Part shown: positions 26,936 through 36,394 of the stretch, piece after piece
How the letters are laid out: every line of letters starts with the position of its first letter
How positions within the stretch are numbered: position 1 is the first letter of the stretch
Assembly: GCA_015060705.1 (NCBI GenBank)
Contig: SUXY01000002.1
Location: 27,242 to 91,241 of the forward strand
DNA length: 64,000 nt
Direction of reading: 5' to 3'
DNA from: Bacteroides sp.
Lineage (GTDB): Bacteria; Bacteroidota; Bacteroidia; Bacteroidales; Bacteroidaceae
Notes under the pieces: model-generated
Told to the model about the DNA's origin: nothing
What the model saw: only the letters and a program-made list of their open reading frames with translations
The model's database searches: none
Program-made: the position numbers and the translations under genes

Positions 26936-29098
26936 ATGAAAACATTGAAAGTTTTAATGCTTGCACTTTTATGTGCAATCTGCCTCCCGTCGAAAGCCGA
27001 CGAAGGTATGTGGTTGCTTCAGATGATGCAGGAAAAGCACCTCATCGACCGTCTGAAAGCACAAGGACTTTTGTTGGAAGCCAGCGATGTCTATAGTCCC
27101 AACAAGATTTCATTGAAGGATGCCGTAGGTATCTTCGGTGGCGGCTGTACCGGCGAAATCATCTCTCCGGACGGTTTGATCCTGACCAATCACCACTGTG
27201 GTTATGGAGCTATCCAACAACACAGTTCGGTAGAACATGACTATTTGAAGTATGGCTTCTGGGCAAAGAACCGCTCGGAAGAATTGGCAACTCCAGGATT
27301 GGCCTTCACTTTCGTTGAACGCATCGACGATGTAACCGACAAGGTATTTGCCAAGATCAAATCGGGTGAAATCAAGGAAGAAGAATCGTTCGGACAACCT
27401 TTCTTGCGCCAATTGGCAAAGGCTGAATTGGAAGCTAGCGATTTGAAAGGCAAACCAGGCATCCGTACCCAAGCGCTTCCTTTCTTTGCAGGTAACAAGT
27501 ACTATTGTATCTACCTCAAGACATATCAGGACGTACGTATGGTAGCTGCTCCTCCTAGCTCAATCGGTAAGTTCGGTGGCGAAACAGATAACTGGATGTG
27601 GCCACGTCACACTTGCGACTTCTCGGTATTCCGTGTATATGCCGATGCCAATGGTGAACCGGCTGACTACAGCCCGAACAACGTTCCTTTGAAAGCCAAG
27701 AAGCACCTTGCCATCTCATTGAAGGGTATCGAAGAAGGCGACTATGCCATGATTATGGGTTTTCCGGGCAGCACCAACCGTTACCTTACTCAAAGCGAAA
27801 TCAAGCAACGCATGTATTCTACCAACGAACCGCGTATCCGCATCCGTGGTGCCCGTCAGGAAGTGTTGAAAGCAGAAATGTATGCTAGCGACAAGATCCG
27901 TATCCAATACGCCAGCAAGTATGCAGGTAGTAGCAACTACTGGAAGAATTCGATCGGCATGAACAAGGCTATCGTAGACAACAAGGTGTTGGAAACAAAG
28001 GCTGAACAAGAAGCTCGTTTCGCCAAGTTCGCTCAGGAAAAGGGTAATGCCGACTATGCCAAGGTAGTCAGCCAAATCGATGCTGTCATCGAAAAGAGCA
28101 ACCCGATTCTTTATCAGTTCACTTGCTACAGCGAAATCCTCCGTGGCATTGAATACAACACTCCGAACGTGGTTCTCGATAGCTTGAAGAACGCCATCCA
28201 AAAGAAAGACAAGGAAGGTATCAGCAAGTTCAGCGAACAGTTGAAGAAGCAATATGCACGCATCCACAACAAGAACTACGACCACGAAGTAGACCGCAAG
28301 GTGGCTAAGGTATTGCTCCCACTCTATGCTGAAATGGTAGAAGCCGAAAATCTCCCTGCTTTCTATGCAACTATCAACGGTCAGTTCAAGGGCGACTACA
28401 ATGCATACGTAGACCATTTGTACGACAACACCATCTTTGCCAACGAAGCAAATCTCAACAAGTTCCTCAAGAAGCCTAGCGTAAAGGCGATCGACGCTGA
28501 CTTGATGAAGCAATTCGTAGAAGCTAAGTTTGCTTTGGGTGAAAAGTTGATGAAGGCTCGTGCTGAATCCATGCAAGGTATGGACCTCCTCCACAAGACA
28601 TACGTTCGTGGTTTGTGCGAAATGTACTCACCGGAACCAAAGGCACCGGATGCAAACTTCACCATGCGTTTCACTTATGGTAACGTGAAGCCTTACGATC
28701 CGAAGGACGGTGTTCACTACAAGTTCTACACTACCTTGAAGGGTGTAATGGAAAAGGAAGATCCTAACAATCCGGAATTCGTGGTTCCTGCCAAGTTGAA
28801 AGAACTCTACGAAGCCAAAGATTTCGGTCGCTATGCCATGCCGAACGGTGAAATGCCGGCTTGCTTCTTGACCACCAACGACATTACCGGCGGTAACTCT
28901 GGTTCTCCGGTCATCAATGGCAACGGTGAATTAATTGGTTGTGCATTCGACGGCAACTGGGAATCATTGAGTGGTGACATCAACTTCGACAACAACCTCC
29001 AGCGTTGTATTGCTGTTGATATCCGCTACGTACTCTTCATTCTCGACAAGCTTGGCAACTGTGGCCACTTGATTGATGAAATGACAATTGTAGAATAA
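26936..29098 (+). CDS. S46 dipeptidyl-peptidase, DPP7 type (hydrophobic P1)
   Basis: 720 residues from the ATG at 26936, which starts a signal peptide ([21 protein letters not shown]). It is an S46 exopeptidase releasing N-terminal dipeptides in the periplasm. The catalytic histidine lies in LTNHHCGYG (His86/His87) and the Ser is Ser655 in GGNSGSPV. The residue 18 positions after the serine is Gly673. In the characterised Porphyromonas enzymes Gly at this place marks DPP7 and Arg marks DPP11. The alpha-helical lid between the two barrel halves is complete. It forms a pair with the DPP11-type gene at 31849, on the other side of a beta-barrel protein gene. Start choice and family are clear, and specificity is inferred from one residue. 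Confidence 0.93.
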   Translation: MKTLKVLMLALLCAICLPSKADEGMWLLQMMQEKHLIDRLKAQGLLLEASDVYSPNKISLKDAVGIFGGGCTGEIISPDGLILTNHHCGYGAIQQHSSVEHDYLKYGFWAKNRSEELATPGLAFTFVERIDDVTDKVFAKIKSGEIKEEESFGQPFLRQLAKAELEASDLKGKPGIRTQALPFFAGNKYYCIYLKTYQDVRMVAAPPSSIGKFGGETDNWMWPRHTCDFSVFRVYADANGEPADYSPNNVPLKAKKHLAISLKGIEEGDYAMIMGFPGSTNRYLTQSEIKQRMYSTNEPRIRIRGARQEVLKAEMYASDKIRIQYASKYAGSSNYWKNSIGMNKAIVDNKVLETKAEQEARFAKFAQEKGNADYAKVVSQIDAVIEKSNPILYQFTCYSEILRGIEYNTPNVVLDSLKNAIQKKDKEGISKFSEQLKKQYARIHNKNYDHEVDRKVAKVLLPLYAEMVEAENLPAFYATINGQFKGDYNAYVDHLYDNTIFANEANLNKFLKKPSVKAIDADLMKQFVEAKFALGEKLMKARAESMQGMDLLHKTYVRGLCEMYSPEPKAPDANFTMRFTYGNVKPYDPKDGVHYKFYTTLKGVMEKEDPNNPEFVVPAKLKELYEAKDFGRYAMPNGEMPACFLTTNDITGGNSGSPVINGNGELIGCAFDGNWESLSGDINFDNNLQRCIAVDIRYVLFILDKLGNCGHLIDEMTIVE

Positions 29099-29119
29099 AG
29101 GGATTCTCCCTTCAAACAG

Positions 29120-29154
29120 GTGGATGTGTCAAAATACGCATCCACTTTTTTTTT
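29120..29154 (+). terminator. Intrinsic terminator after the DPP7-type gene
   Basis: Stem GTGGATG/CATCCAC (29120-29126 with 29139-29145, extendable with one G-T pair) is followed by nine Ts. The arms resemble the terminators at 49995 and 61267. Confidence 0.85.
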
Positions 29155-29200
29155 GAGGTGTTGCGAATCGTTACGGAATGCTCATTAATCTATAATTATG

Positions 29201-29240
29201 TTAACTAGATTTGCTAGTTAAAATATATAGGTTACCTTTG
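29201..29240 (+). promoter_or_regulatory. Promoter with palindromic operator over the -33 box
   Basis: A TTTG -33 box (29210-29213) and TACCTTTG -7 box (29233-29240) are separated by exactly 19 bp. The -33 box sits in the centre of a perfect palindrome, TTAACTAG-ATTTG-CTAGTTAA (29201-29221). A protein bound there would block the promoter of the beta-barrel gene at 29270. Confidence 0.7.
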
Positions 29241-29269
29241 CAAAAAATCATTTAAAAACCGACTAAAAC

Positions 29270-31747
29270 ATGAAAAACTTGATTCAATGGATGCTGATGC
29301 TCAGCATCGTATTGGGGACAACAAGCAACCTCCAAGCACAAAAAACAGCCAACAAGAGTTTTACCGTAAAGGGTATACTAGTAGACTCCTTGACACACGA
29401 GGGAGAGCCATACGCCACCATCCGGATTTTCACACCAAACGACACCAAGAAAGCCGTGTATGCAGCCGTGACACAAACCAACGGCAAGTTCAACGAAAAG
29501 CTGAAAGCACCGGGAAAATACATCATCCACTTTTCATCCGTAGGAAAGACGACCGTCATCCGCAACTTCTCCGTAACCGAAGCCAATCCTGTGGCCGACT
29601 TGGGTACCCTGCTCATTGCCGAATCGGCAGAAATGCTGAAAGGAGTGGAAGTAGTGGCACAGAAGCCTCTGGTGAAAGCTGAGATAGACAAAGTATCTTA
29701 CAGCGTAGAAGACGACCCGGATTCCAAGACCAATTCTACTCTGGAAATGCTCCGCAAAGTACCCTTCGTGACCATCGACGGCGAAGACAATATCCAAGTG
29801 AACGGCAGCAGCAGTTTCGTAGTCCATGTCAACGGGAAGCCCAATAGCCTGATGAGCAATAACCCGAAGGATGTACTCAAAAGCCTTCCTGCCAACTCGG
29901 TGAAATCCATCGAAGTCATCACCGAACCGGGTGCCAAATACGATGCCGAAGGTATTGGTGGCATCCTGAACATCATCACCACCAGCCGTAGACTGGAAGG
30001 ATACAATGTGACCCTCAACGCTAATGCCAACAACCGGGGCGCCGGTGCCAGTGCTTATGGTACGGTGCAAATCGGCAAGTTCACCGTTACCGGCAACTAC
30101 TCGTACAACAACCAGTTCAACAGTCCACGTAGTTATTCTGAAAGCGAACGCGAAGACTTCACTTCGGAAGAATTCAAGTATTTGACACAAAACAGTTCGC
30201 ACAAGGGAAAGTCATACAGCCAGTTCGGCTATATGGAAGGTAGCTACGAGATAGATACCCTAAACCTGATTACCTTCTCGGCCAACCTCTTCGGATATGG
30301 TTTCGAAAGCAACGGTTTGGGGACTACGCAGATGATGAATGCCCAGCGTCAACATGCCTATTCGTATAACCTGGTGAGCAAGAGCGAAAACAGTTCGACA
30401 CACTTCAATGCGAACTTCGACTATCAGCGTTCCTTCAAGAAAAAAGGCGAATACCTGACTTTCTCCTACCGTTACGGCACCTCGCCCAACACCAATGAAT
30501 CGCATACCGATTACGACAACATCAAGGACTATCCTTACGATGCCAGCTATCTGTACAACCAGTTCTATGACAACCATTCACGCACGGACGAACATATTTT
30601 CCAGTTGGACTATACCAACCCTATCAACAAGGTGCATAGCATCGACTTCGGGGGAAAGTACATCTTGCGCAACAACAAGAGTGAAAGCGACTACTTCAAG
30701 AGAAGCGTAACAAGCAACGACTACTATTTGGACGAACGTCCCGAATCGTACTACCAACAGATACATCACATTGCCTCTGCCTATGCCGACTATATGGTAA
30801 AGACCAAGAAGCTGAGCGCCAAGGCTGGGGTACGCTACGAGCATACCTTCAGCGATGTGAAATACGAGAAGATGCCGGAACGGAACTTCGATGCAGGCTT
30901 TGACAACTTGGTACCTTCCGTCCGATTGGGTTATCAGTTGGCTCCGTCGAAGATGCTCTCGTTCTCTTATCAGATGCGTATCGCCCGTCCGAACATCAAC
31001 TTGCTGAACCCTTTCCGCAACACCAGTAACCCGACCAGCGTACACTATGGTAATCCGGACCTCGACCCAGCCAAGTCGCACCGCTTCGGATTGAGCGTTA
31101 ACTCGTTCAGTGCCAAGTTTAGTACCAATATCAACTTGAGCTATCGTCTGGTGAACAACAGTATCCAGGGCTATACCTTCATGCAGGACGGAATCCAGCA
31201 CAGCACGTATGCCAACATCGGTCGTGCGCAGACTACCGACCTCTTTATCTGGGCGAATTGGAATCCGGGAAGCAAGCTCCGCATCTCGATGAATGCCGGA
31301 GGTAGTTACAACGACTACAAGAGCAAGTCCGACCAGCTGGATGCCAAAAACCATGGTTTCCAAGGCAGCTTTAACCTGAACTTCCAATACACCTTGCCGT
31401 GGGAACTCCGCTTCAGTGCCTTTTATGGAGGCAGCACGCCCTACATCAGCATGCAGGGCAAGGGCAGTTCGTATTCGTACTACGGTTTCGGGCTGAACCG
31501 TTCATTCCTGAAGAACAAGCGTCTGACCGTTTCCATCAATACGAACAACAGCTTCAACAAATGGCGTACATCGGAAAGCGAAACGTTGACATCTACCTTC
31601 CGTACGCAAAGCAAGAGCAAATATGCGCAATCGCATTATGGTTTCAGTATCAGCTGGCGATTCGGCGAACTGAAGGCTAGCGTGAAGAAGACCGCCAAAA
31701 GTATCAGTGGCGATGACATCATGGCTACACAACAAAGCGGAAGCTGA
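29270..31747 (+). CDS. Outer-membrane beta-barrel protein, TonB-receptor-like
   Basis: 825 residues with a signal peptide (MKNLIQWMLMLSIVLGTTSNLQA). A carboxypeptidase-regulatory-like beta-sandwich covers about residues 30-115. A plug-like segment follows (LEMLRKVPFVTIDGEDNIQV, FVVHVNGKP, IEVITEPGAKYDAEGIGGILNIIT), and then a long barrel of the OMP_b-brl family with alternating aromatic strands. No SusD partner is adjacent. The plug resembles TonB-dependent receptors, but no clear TonB box was identified. Position between two S46 peptidase genes suggests uptake of peptides or a peptide-related nutrient. The promoter carries an operator palindrome, so expression is probably regulated. Confidence 0.85.
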   Translation: MKNLIQWMLMLSIVLGTTSNLQAQKTANKSFTVKGILVDSLTHEGEPYATIRIFTPNDTKKAVYAAVTQTNGKFNEKLKAPGKYIIHFSSVGKTTVIRNFSVTEANPVADLGTLLIAESAEMLKGVEVVAQKPLVKAEIDKVSYSVEDDPDSKTNSTLEMLRKVPFVTIDGEDNIQVNGSSSFVVHVNGKPNSLMSNNPKDVLKSLPANSVKSIEVITEPGAKYDAEGIGGILNIITTSRRLEGYNVTLNANANNRGAGASAYGTVQIGKFTVTGNYSYNNQFNSPRSYSESEREDFTSEEFKYLTQNSSHKGKSYSQFGYMEGSYEIDTLNLITFSANLFGYGFESNGLGTTQMMNAQRQHAYSYNLVSKSENSSTHFNANFDYQRSFKKKGEYLTFSYRYGTSPNTNESHTDYDNIKDYPYDASYLYNQFYDNHSRTDEHIFQLDYTNPINKVHSIDFGGKYILRNNKSESDYFKRSVTSNDYYLDERPESYYQQIHHIASAYADYMVKTKKLSAKAGVRYEHTFSDVKYEKMPERNFDAGFDNLVPSVRLGYQLAPSKMLSFSYQMRIARPNINLLNPFRNTSNPTSVHYGNPDLDPAKSHRFGLSVNSFSAKFSTNINLSYRLVNNSIQGYTFMQDGIQHSTYANIGRAQTTDLFIWANWNPGSKLRISMNAGGSYNDYKSKSDQLDAKNHGFQGSFNLNFQYTLPWELRFSAFYGGSTPYISMQGKGSSYSYYGFGLNRSFLKNKRLTVSINTNNSFNKWRTSESETLTSTFRTQSKSKYAQSHYGFSISWRFGELKASVKKTAKSISGDDIMATQQSGS

Positions 31748-31764
31748 TTTTTAAAGACTAAAAA

Positions 31765-31824
31765 AGGAACTTCAGACGGGAACGGCAGTGCAATCTACCG
31801 ATTACCAGCCCGTCTGAAGTTCCT
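31765..31824. terminator. Bidirectional terminator between convergent genes
   Basis: A perfect 16-bp stem AGGAACTTCAGACGGG with its complement (31765-31780, 31809-31824) and a 28-nt loop separates the beta-barrel gene from the convergent DPP11-type gene. Confidence 0.8.
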
Positions 31825-31848
31825 GATAAACTAATGGTCGTTTACTTC

Positions 31849-33867
31849 TTACTTCAAGATTTCCATTTCCTGCAACAAGTGATTAGCACCAGCCAACTTG
31901 TCGATGATGAACAAAGCATAGCGGATATCGAGAGAAATGTTACGACAGATTTCAGGGTCGTAAACCACGTCACTCATTGTACCTTCCCATACACGGTCGA
32001 AGTTCACACCAATCAAGTTACCTTCTGCATCGAGTACCGGAGAACCCGAGTTACCACCACTGGTATGATTCATGGCAATGAAAGCAACTGGAACAGAACC
32101 ATCCACTTCCCACTGACCATAATCCTTAGCAGCATGAAGGTCTCTCAATTTCTGAGGTATGTTGTAATCGTAGATTTCCGGATTATCCTTTTCAATAATA
32201 CCATCCAACGATGATACCGGAGTGTAATAGATAGCATCTGCCGGCTTGTAACCCTTCACCTTACCGTAAGTGACACGGAGAGTAGAGTTGGCATCCGGAT
32301 AGAAAATCTTGCCACCATTGGTTGCATCGTTATATTCCATCTGACCTCTCATGTAGGCACGGTAAAGCAATGTAATTTCTGCATTTACCTTGTCCAAAGT
32401 CGGCTTGATGTTTTCCTTGAAATAAGCATTGGTCTTTTCATAAATTTCAGCCGCCATTTCCATGTTTGGAGTTGCAGTGAAGAGTGCCTCTGCCCAAGCT
32501 TCGATAGAACCGTACTTCTGGAGCTGTTCCTTGAAATACGGAGACTTGTAATTATCTGCAATATTCTTATTGTATGCATTATAAAGAGCAATAAAACAAG
32601 CCTTGTCAATCGGCATATAATAGTCCTTGTGGAACTTTTCTGCACCACGCTGACCTCTACCGGCAAACGCGATGATTTCTACCGCATTCAACGCTTCGTT
32701 CTGATAGTCCTGTACCAATGACAATTCTTCGATAGAGCCATACAATTCCTTGAAGCGTTCTACCAAGTTTTCATATTCAGGCTTACCTTCTGCCCACTTG
32801 TCGAACTTTGCTTCGAAAGCTTGCTTGTTTTCGATAGCTTTCATCTTGAGGATACCCTTGGCTTCACCTTGCCACTTCTTCCAGGCGTTAGAAACGCTGG
32901 CATTCTTGGAAGCATACTTGATTCTCACTGCCTGATCCTTACCCATCTCTTCGCGTTGGATGTCCAGACGGAGAGTACGCAAGGCAATCTTATGAGGATT
33001 CGAAGTCAAAGCAGTATACTTCACTGCATCCGAGAACAAATATTCACGAGTAGTACCCGGGAAACCGTACACCATGGTGAAATCGCCTTCCTTGATACCC
33101 TTGGCATTGATCTTGAAGAACTTCTTCGGACGGAAAGGCACGTTCTTTTCTGAATAAGCAGCCGGTTCGTTGTCTTCACCTGCATACACACGGAAGATAG
33201 AGAAGTCACCGGTATGACGCGGCCACATCCAGTTGTCGGTATCACCACCGAACTTACCGATGGAGCTAGGAGGAGCACCTACCAAACGAACGTCGGTATA
33301 CACCTTATAAACGAACAAGAAGTATTGGTTGCCATAATAAAGCGGCTTCACGTTCGCTCTCAAATTCGGATTGCCATTGATAGCCTTTTCTTCAATCTTC
33401 TTGGAGTTCTTGGCGATGAGTTCGTTTCTCTTTTCTTCGCTCATCTTGGTCTTGTAACCCTTCAATACTTGATCGGTTACATCGGTCATGTATTCCAGGA
33501 AAGAAACAGACAAGCCCGGATTCGGCAATTCTTCTGCTCTGGACATTGCCCAGAAACCGTCTCTCAAATAGTCGTGTTCTACCGAACTGTGCGACTGGAT
33601 TTGACCGAAACCGCAATGGTGGTTGGTAATCAACAAGCCTTCCGGAGAAATCAATTCACCTGTACAGCCACCACCGAAACGTACTACTGCGTCTTTCAAC
33701 GATGATTTGTTCACACTATAGATATCTTCAGCCGAAAGCTTGAAGCCCTGGCTCTGGATATCCTTGATCTTCTTCAAGATTTCAGAAGGAAGCCACATAC
33801 CTTCATCGGCATGAACATACGATGCTCCCGTCAAAATCATTGCGACTAGGAATAATAGTTTTTTCAT
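31849..33867 (-). CDS. S46 dipeptidyl-peptidase, DPP11 type (Asp/Glu P1), short form
   Basis: 672 residues from the ATG at 33867 (MKKLLFLVAMILTGASYVHA signal peptide). The upstream extension to 33975 lies in the preceding gene and is rejected. The catalytic His lies in ITNHHCGFG and the Ser in GGNSGSPV (Ser607). The residue 18 positions later is Arg, the marker of DPP11, which releases dipeptides ending in Asp or Glu. The protein is 48 residues shorter before the serine than the neighbour at 26936. Most of this loss falls in the helical lid after EAWAEALFTA, where the family usually has a segment like [10 protein letters not shown]. It is downstream of divIC and the 112-residue membrane protein gene by 23 bp, possibly cotranscribed. 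Confidence 0.9.
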   Translation of the reverse strand: MKKLLFLVAMILTGASYVHADEGMWLPSEILKKIKDIQSQGFKLSAEDIYSVNKSSLKDAVVRFGGGCTGELISPEGLLITNHHCGFGQIQSHSSVEHDYLRDGFWAMSRAEELPNPGLSVSFLEYMTDVTDQVLKGYKTKMSEEKRNELIAKNSKKIEEKAINGNPNLRANVKPLYYGNQYFLFVYKVYTDVRLVGAPPSSIGKFGGDTDNWMWPRHTGDFSIFRVYAGEDNEPAAYSEKNVPFRPKKFFKINAKGIKEGDFTMVYGFPGTTREYLFSDAVKYTALTSNPHKIALRTLRLDIQREEMGKDQAVRIKYASKNASVSNAWKKWQGEAKGILKMKAIENKQAFEAKFDKWAEGKPEYENLVERFKELYGSIEELSLVQDYQNEALNAVEIIAFAGRGQRGAEKFHKDYYMPIDKACFIALYNAYNKNIADNYKSPYFKEQLQKYGSIEAWAEALFTATPNMEMAAEIYEKTNAYFKENIKPTLDKVNAEITLLYRAYMRGQMEYNDATNGGKIFYPDANSTLRVTYGKVKGYKPADAIYYTPVSSLDGIIEKDNPEIYDYNIPQKLRDLHAAKDYGQWEVDGSVPVAFIAMNHTSGGNSGSPVLDAEGNLIGVNFDRVWEGTMSDVVYDPEICRNISLDIRYALFIIDKLAGANHLLQEMEILK

Positions 33868-33890
33868 TTGTAATAGATGGATTATAGTTA

Positions 33891-34229
33891 TTATTTTTCT
33901 TTTTCCATTTCCGATGGAATGCGGAAGGCCGTATAGAGCTGAAGAACAGCGGCGGCACTCAAGCAAAGCACCCATTCGTTATGACGGGTCACAAACATCA
34001 GGACTCCCGCAAAAACCAGCAGCACGGCACCGATAATCTGTTGACGACGAAGGCGACGGATAATCAGGTTCTTTCCTTCGTAACGGCTCATGACCTGCAC
34101 ATAAGCAAACATCACAGCACCAATGGTATAAAGTACCGGAGCCAACTCCCAACGGGTGATCTGCAACATGGCACCGACCAACAACAAGACGGCGCCTATC
34201 ATTTGTATGATAGAATATCCCTTTTTCAT
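33891..34229 (-). CDS. Small multi-pass membrane protein, unknown function
   Basis: 112 residues with four hydrophobic stretches (SIIQMIGAVLLLVGAML, APVLYTIGAVMFAYVQV, IIGAVLLVFAGVLMFV and WVLCLSAAAVLQLYTAF). A basic loop (KNLIIRRLRRQQ) lies between the second and third. I do not recognise a named family. Its start overlaps the stop of divIC by 4 bp, so the two are translationally coupled. A role related to cell division or the envelope is suggested by position only. Confidence 0.7.
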   Translation of the reverse strand: MKKGYSIIQMIGAVLLLVGAMLQITRWELAPVLYTIGAVMFAYVQVMSRYEGKNLIIRRLRRQQIIGAVLLVFAGVLMFVTRHNEWVLCLSAAAVLQLYTAFRIPSEMEKEK

Positions 34230-34522
34230 TCTTCAAATATAAAAATGTCCTCGTTCGGCTTCTTCATCAGGTATTTCTCACGAGCAATCTTTTCCAAGGC
34301 TTCCGGATTCTCGGTCAGCTCCTTCAAGGTTTCGGTATCTTGCTCAAACTGCTTGCGGTACTTCTCAATCTCAGTAGTCAATGCATTGATTTCCTGACGA
34401 TGCTTGGCACGCTGGATCAAACTGTTTTCATCCAAGAAAACAATGATTACCAGAAAACCCACAATCGTAATGAGATACTTGTGCTGACGAATATAACTCC
34501 AAACGGTCATTAATTTGCTCAT
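34226..34522 (-). CDS. Septum formation initiator family protein (DivIC/FtsB-like)
   Basis: 98 residues from the ATG at 34522 (MSKLMTVWSYIRQHKYL). The longer frame to 34549 begins inside the promoter. A short cytoplasmic start precedes one membrane segment (LITIVGFLVIIVFL) and a coiled coil (KHRQEINALTTEIEKYRKQFEQ pattern). It ends with [18 protein letters not shown], the conserved tail of the family. It is a bitopic divisome protein that links late division proteins. It is divergent from dnaX, with a minus-strand -7 box TATCTTTG at 34547-34554. Confidence 0.88.
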   Translation of the reverse strand: MSKLMTVWSYIRQHKYLITIVGFLVIIVFLDENSLIQRAKHRQEINALTTEIEKYRKQFEQDTETLKELTENPEALEKIAREKYLMKKPNEDIFIFEE

Positions 34523-34546
34523 AGAAAATTCTTTTTGCTTTTGGTG

Positions 34547-34574
34547 CAAAGATACAATTAATTATGTACATTTG
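34547..34574. promoter_or_regulatory. Divergent -7 boxes between divIC and dnaX
   Basis: Minus-strand TATCTTTG (34547-34554) points to divIC, and plus-strand TACATTTG (34567-34574) points to dnaX at 34605. The two promoters overlap back to back within about 80 bp. Confidence 0.6.
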
Positions 34575-34604
34575 CAGATACATTGTTGAACAAATTTATC
34601 CCTT

Positions 34605-36344
34605 ATGGAAAACTATATTGTTTCGGCACGTAAATACCGCCCATCGACATTCGACTCGGTGGTGGGTCAACGTGCGCTGACTACAACCTTAAAGAATGCG
34701 ATTGCTACCGGTAAACTGGCACATGCCTACTTGTTCTGCGGACCAAGAGGTGTGGGAAAGACAACTTGTGCCCGTATCTTTGCCAAGACCATCAACTGTC
34801 TTTCACCTTCTGCCAATGGAGAGGCTTGCAACCAGTGCGAATCCTGCCAAGCATTCAACGAGCAGCGTTCCTACAACATCCACGAACTGGATGCCGCTTC
34901 CAACAACTCGGTAGAAGATATCCGTACCTTGATAGACCAAGTGCGTATTCCGCCTCAGATCGGTAAATATAAAGTGTACATCATCGACGAGGTACACATG
35001 CTCTCGCAATCGGCGTTCAATGCTTTCCTGAAGACATTGGAAGAACCGCCTCACCATGCGATCTTCATCTTGGCTACCACCGAAAAACACAAGATTCTTC
35101 CGACCATCCTGAGCCGATGCCAAATCTATGATTTCAACCGGATCAATGTACAAGATGCGGTAAGTCATCTGCAATATGTCGCTCAGAAAGAAGGAATCCA
35201 AGCCGAACCGGAAGCCCTGACCATCATCGCCCAAAAAGCCGACGGTGGTATGCGTGATGCCCTTTCCATCTTCGATCAAGTGGTAAGCTTCACCGGTGGT
35301 AACATCACCTATCAAGGAGTGATTGAAAACCTGAACGTACTGGACTACGAATACTACTTCCGCTTGGTAGACCTCTTCCTGGAAAACAAGGCAGCCGATA
35401 CCATGGTATTGCTAAACGAAATCCTCCGAAAGGGATTCGACGCTCATCATTTCATTACCGGATTGGCTTCGCATTTCCGCGATCTGTTGGTGAGCAAGGA
35501 TCCGATTACCCTTCCTTTGCTGGAAGTAGGCGCAAGCATCCGCGAGCGTTACCAGCAACAGGCACAGAAGTGTGACCAGAAGTTCCTGTATCGTGCCATG
35601 AAGCTCTGCAACGATTGCGATTTGAACTATCGAACCAGCAAGAACAAGCGTTTGTTGGTAGAGCTGACCTTGATTCAATGTGCCCAGCTCACCCTTCCCG
35701 ATGCAGACGACATCATTGGTGGGCGTAGCCCTAAGAAAAGATTAAAACCCCTGTTCAAGCAGCAAGTGGTAACACCAACCACTCCACAAGCCCAGCCTCA
35801 GGCCGGGGATGTAGCTGCCCGAAAAAGCCCGTTGCCAGAACTGAAAGAAGAGAAGCGTAAGATTCCAGTCATGAAGGCGGGTCAGATTGGTATGTCCATC
35901 CGTCATCGAGCCACTCAAACGGAGGCGCCTAAAGTAACCACTCCTACTCCAACAAACAACCAGCAATCCAGCTACGAGGATTATGTGGTTTATGAAAAGG
36001 ATTTGAACTATTATTGGAGAGAATTTGCCCAACGCTTGCCGGTGGAAGAAAAGGCTAATGCTTCGCGTATGATGAATCTTCAACCCAAGCTCTTGAATGA
36101 TACGACATTCGAAGTGGGTGTAGACAACAGCATGGTAGAAAAGTATATGAAACAATTGTTGCCCAACATACAGGACTACCTGCGGGAGAAACTGCACAAC
36201 CGGAAGATTACCATGACTGTACGTGTATTCGAAGCCAAGGAGGTGGTCCGTGCTTATAGTCAGGTAGAACGCTTCCAGCTCATGAGCCAAAAGAACCCGA
36301 AGCTGATGAAGCTGAAGGAAGTGTTTGGATTGGAGTTATCGTAA
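34605..36344 (+). CDS. dnaX: DNA polymerase III gamma/tau subunit
   Basis: A 579-residue clamp-loader ATPase. Visible are Walker A GPRGVGKTTCARI, a zinc module built from four cysteines (INCLSPS, EACNQCESCQAF), Walker B IIDEVHMLS and sensor TTEKHKILPTILSRCQIYDF. The linker around residues 380-460 is rich in Pro/Gln/Lys, and the C-terminal region likely serves polymerase or helicase contacts. It loads the sliding clamp at the replication fork. No slippery A/T run strong enough to argue for a frameshift product was noticed, though this was not examined exhaustively. Confidence 0.96.
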   Translation: MENYIVSARKYRPSTFDSVVGQRALTTTLKNAIATGKLAHAYLFCGPRGVGKTTCARIFAKTINCLSPSANGEACNQCESCQAFNEQRSYNIHELDAASNNSVEDIRTLIDQVRIPPQIGKYKVYIIDEVHMLSQSAFNAFLKTLEEPPHHAIFILATTEKHKILPTILSRCQIYDFNRINVQDAVSHLQYVAQKEGIQAEPEALTIIAQKADGGMRDALSIFDQVVSFTGGNITYQGVIENLNVLDYEYYFRLVDLFLENKAADTMVLLNEILRKGFDAHHFITGLASHFRDLLVSKDPITLPLLEVGASIRERYQQQAQKCDQKFLYRAMKLCNDCDLNYRTSKNKRLLVELTLIQCAQLTLPDADDIIGGRSPKKRLKPLFKQQVVTPTTPQAQPQAGDVAARKSPLPELKEEKRKIPVMKAGQIGMSIRHRATQTEAPKVTTPTPTNNQQSSYEDYVVYEKDLNYYWREFAQRLPVEEKANASRMMNLQPKLLNDTTFEVGVDNSMVEKYMKQLLPNIQDYLREKLHNRKITMTVRVFEAKEVVRAYSQVERFQLMSQKNPKLMKLKEVFGLELS

Positions 36345-36346
36345 AA

Positions 36347-36377
36347 AAACCCTCCCCCTTGCGAAGGGGGAGGGTTT
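36347..36377. terminator. Bidirectional terminator after dnaX
   Basis: A perfect 14-bp stem AAACCCTCCCCCTT (36347-36360) pairs with 36364-36377 around a 3-nt loop. It is very GC-rich with A/T flanks and serves dnaX and the convergent porin gene. Confidence 0.9.
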
Positions 36378-36394
36378 CATTTCAAACTATTAAA

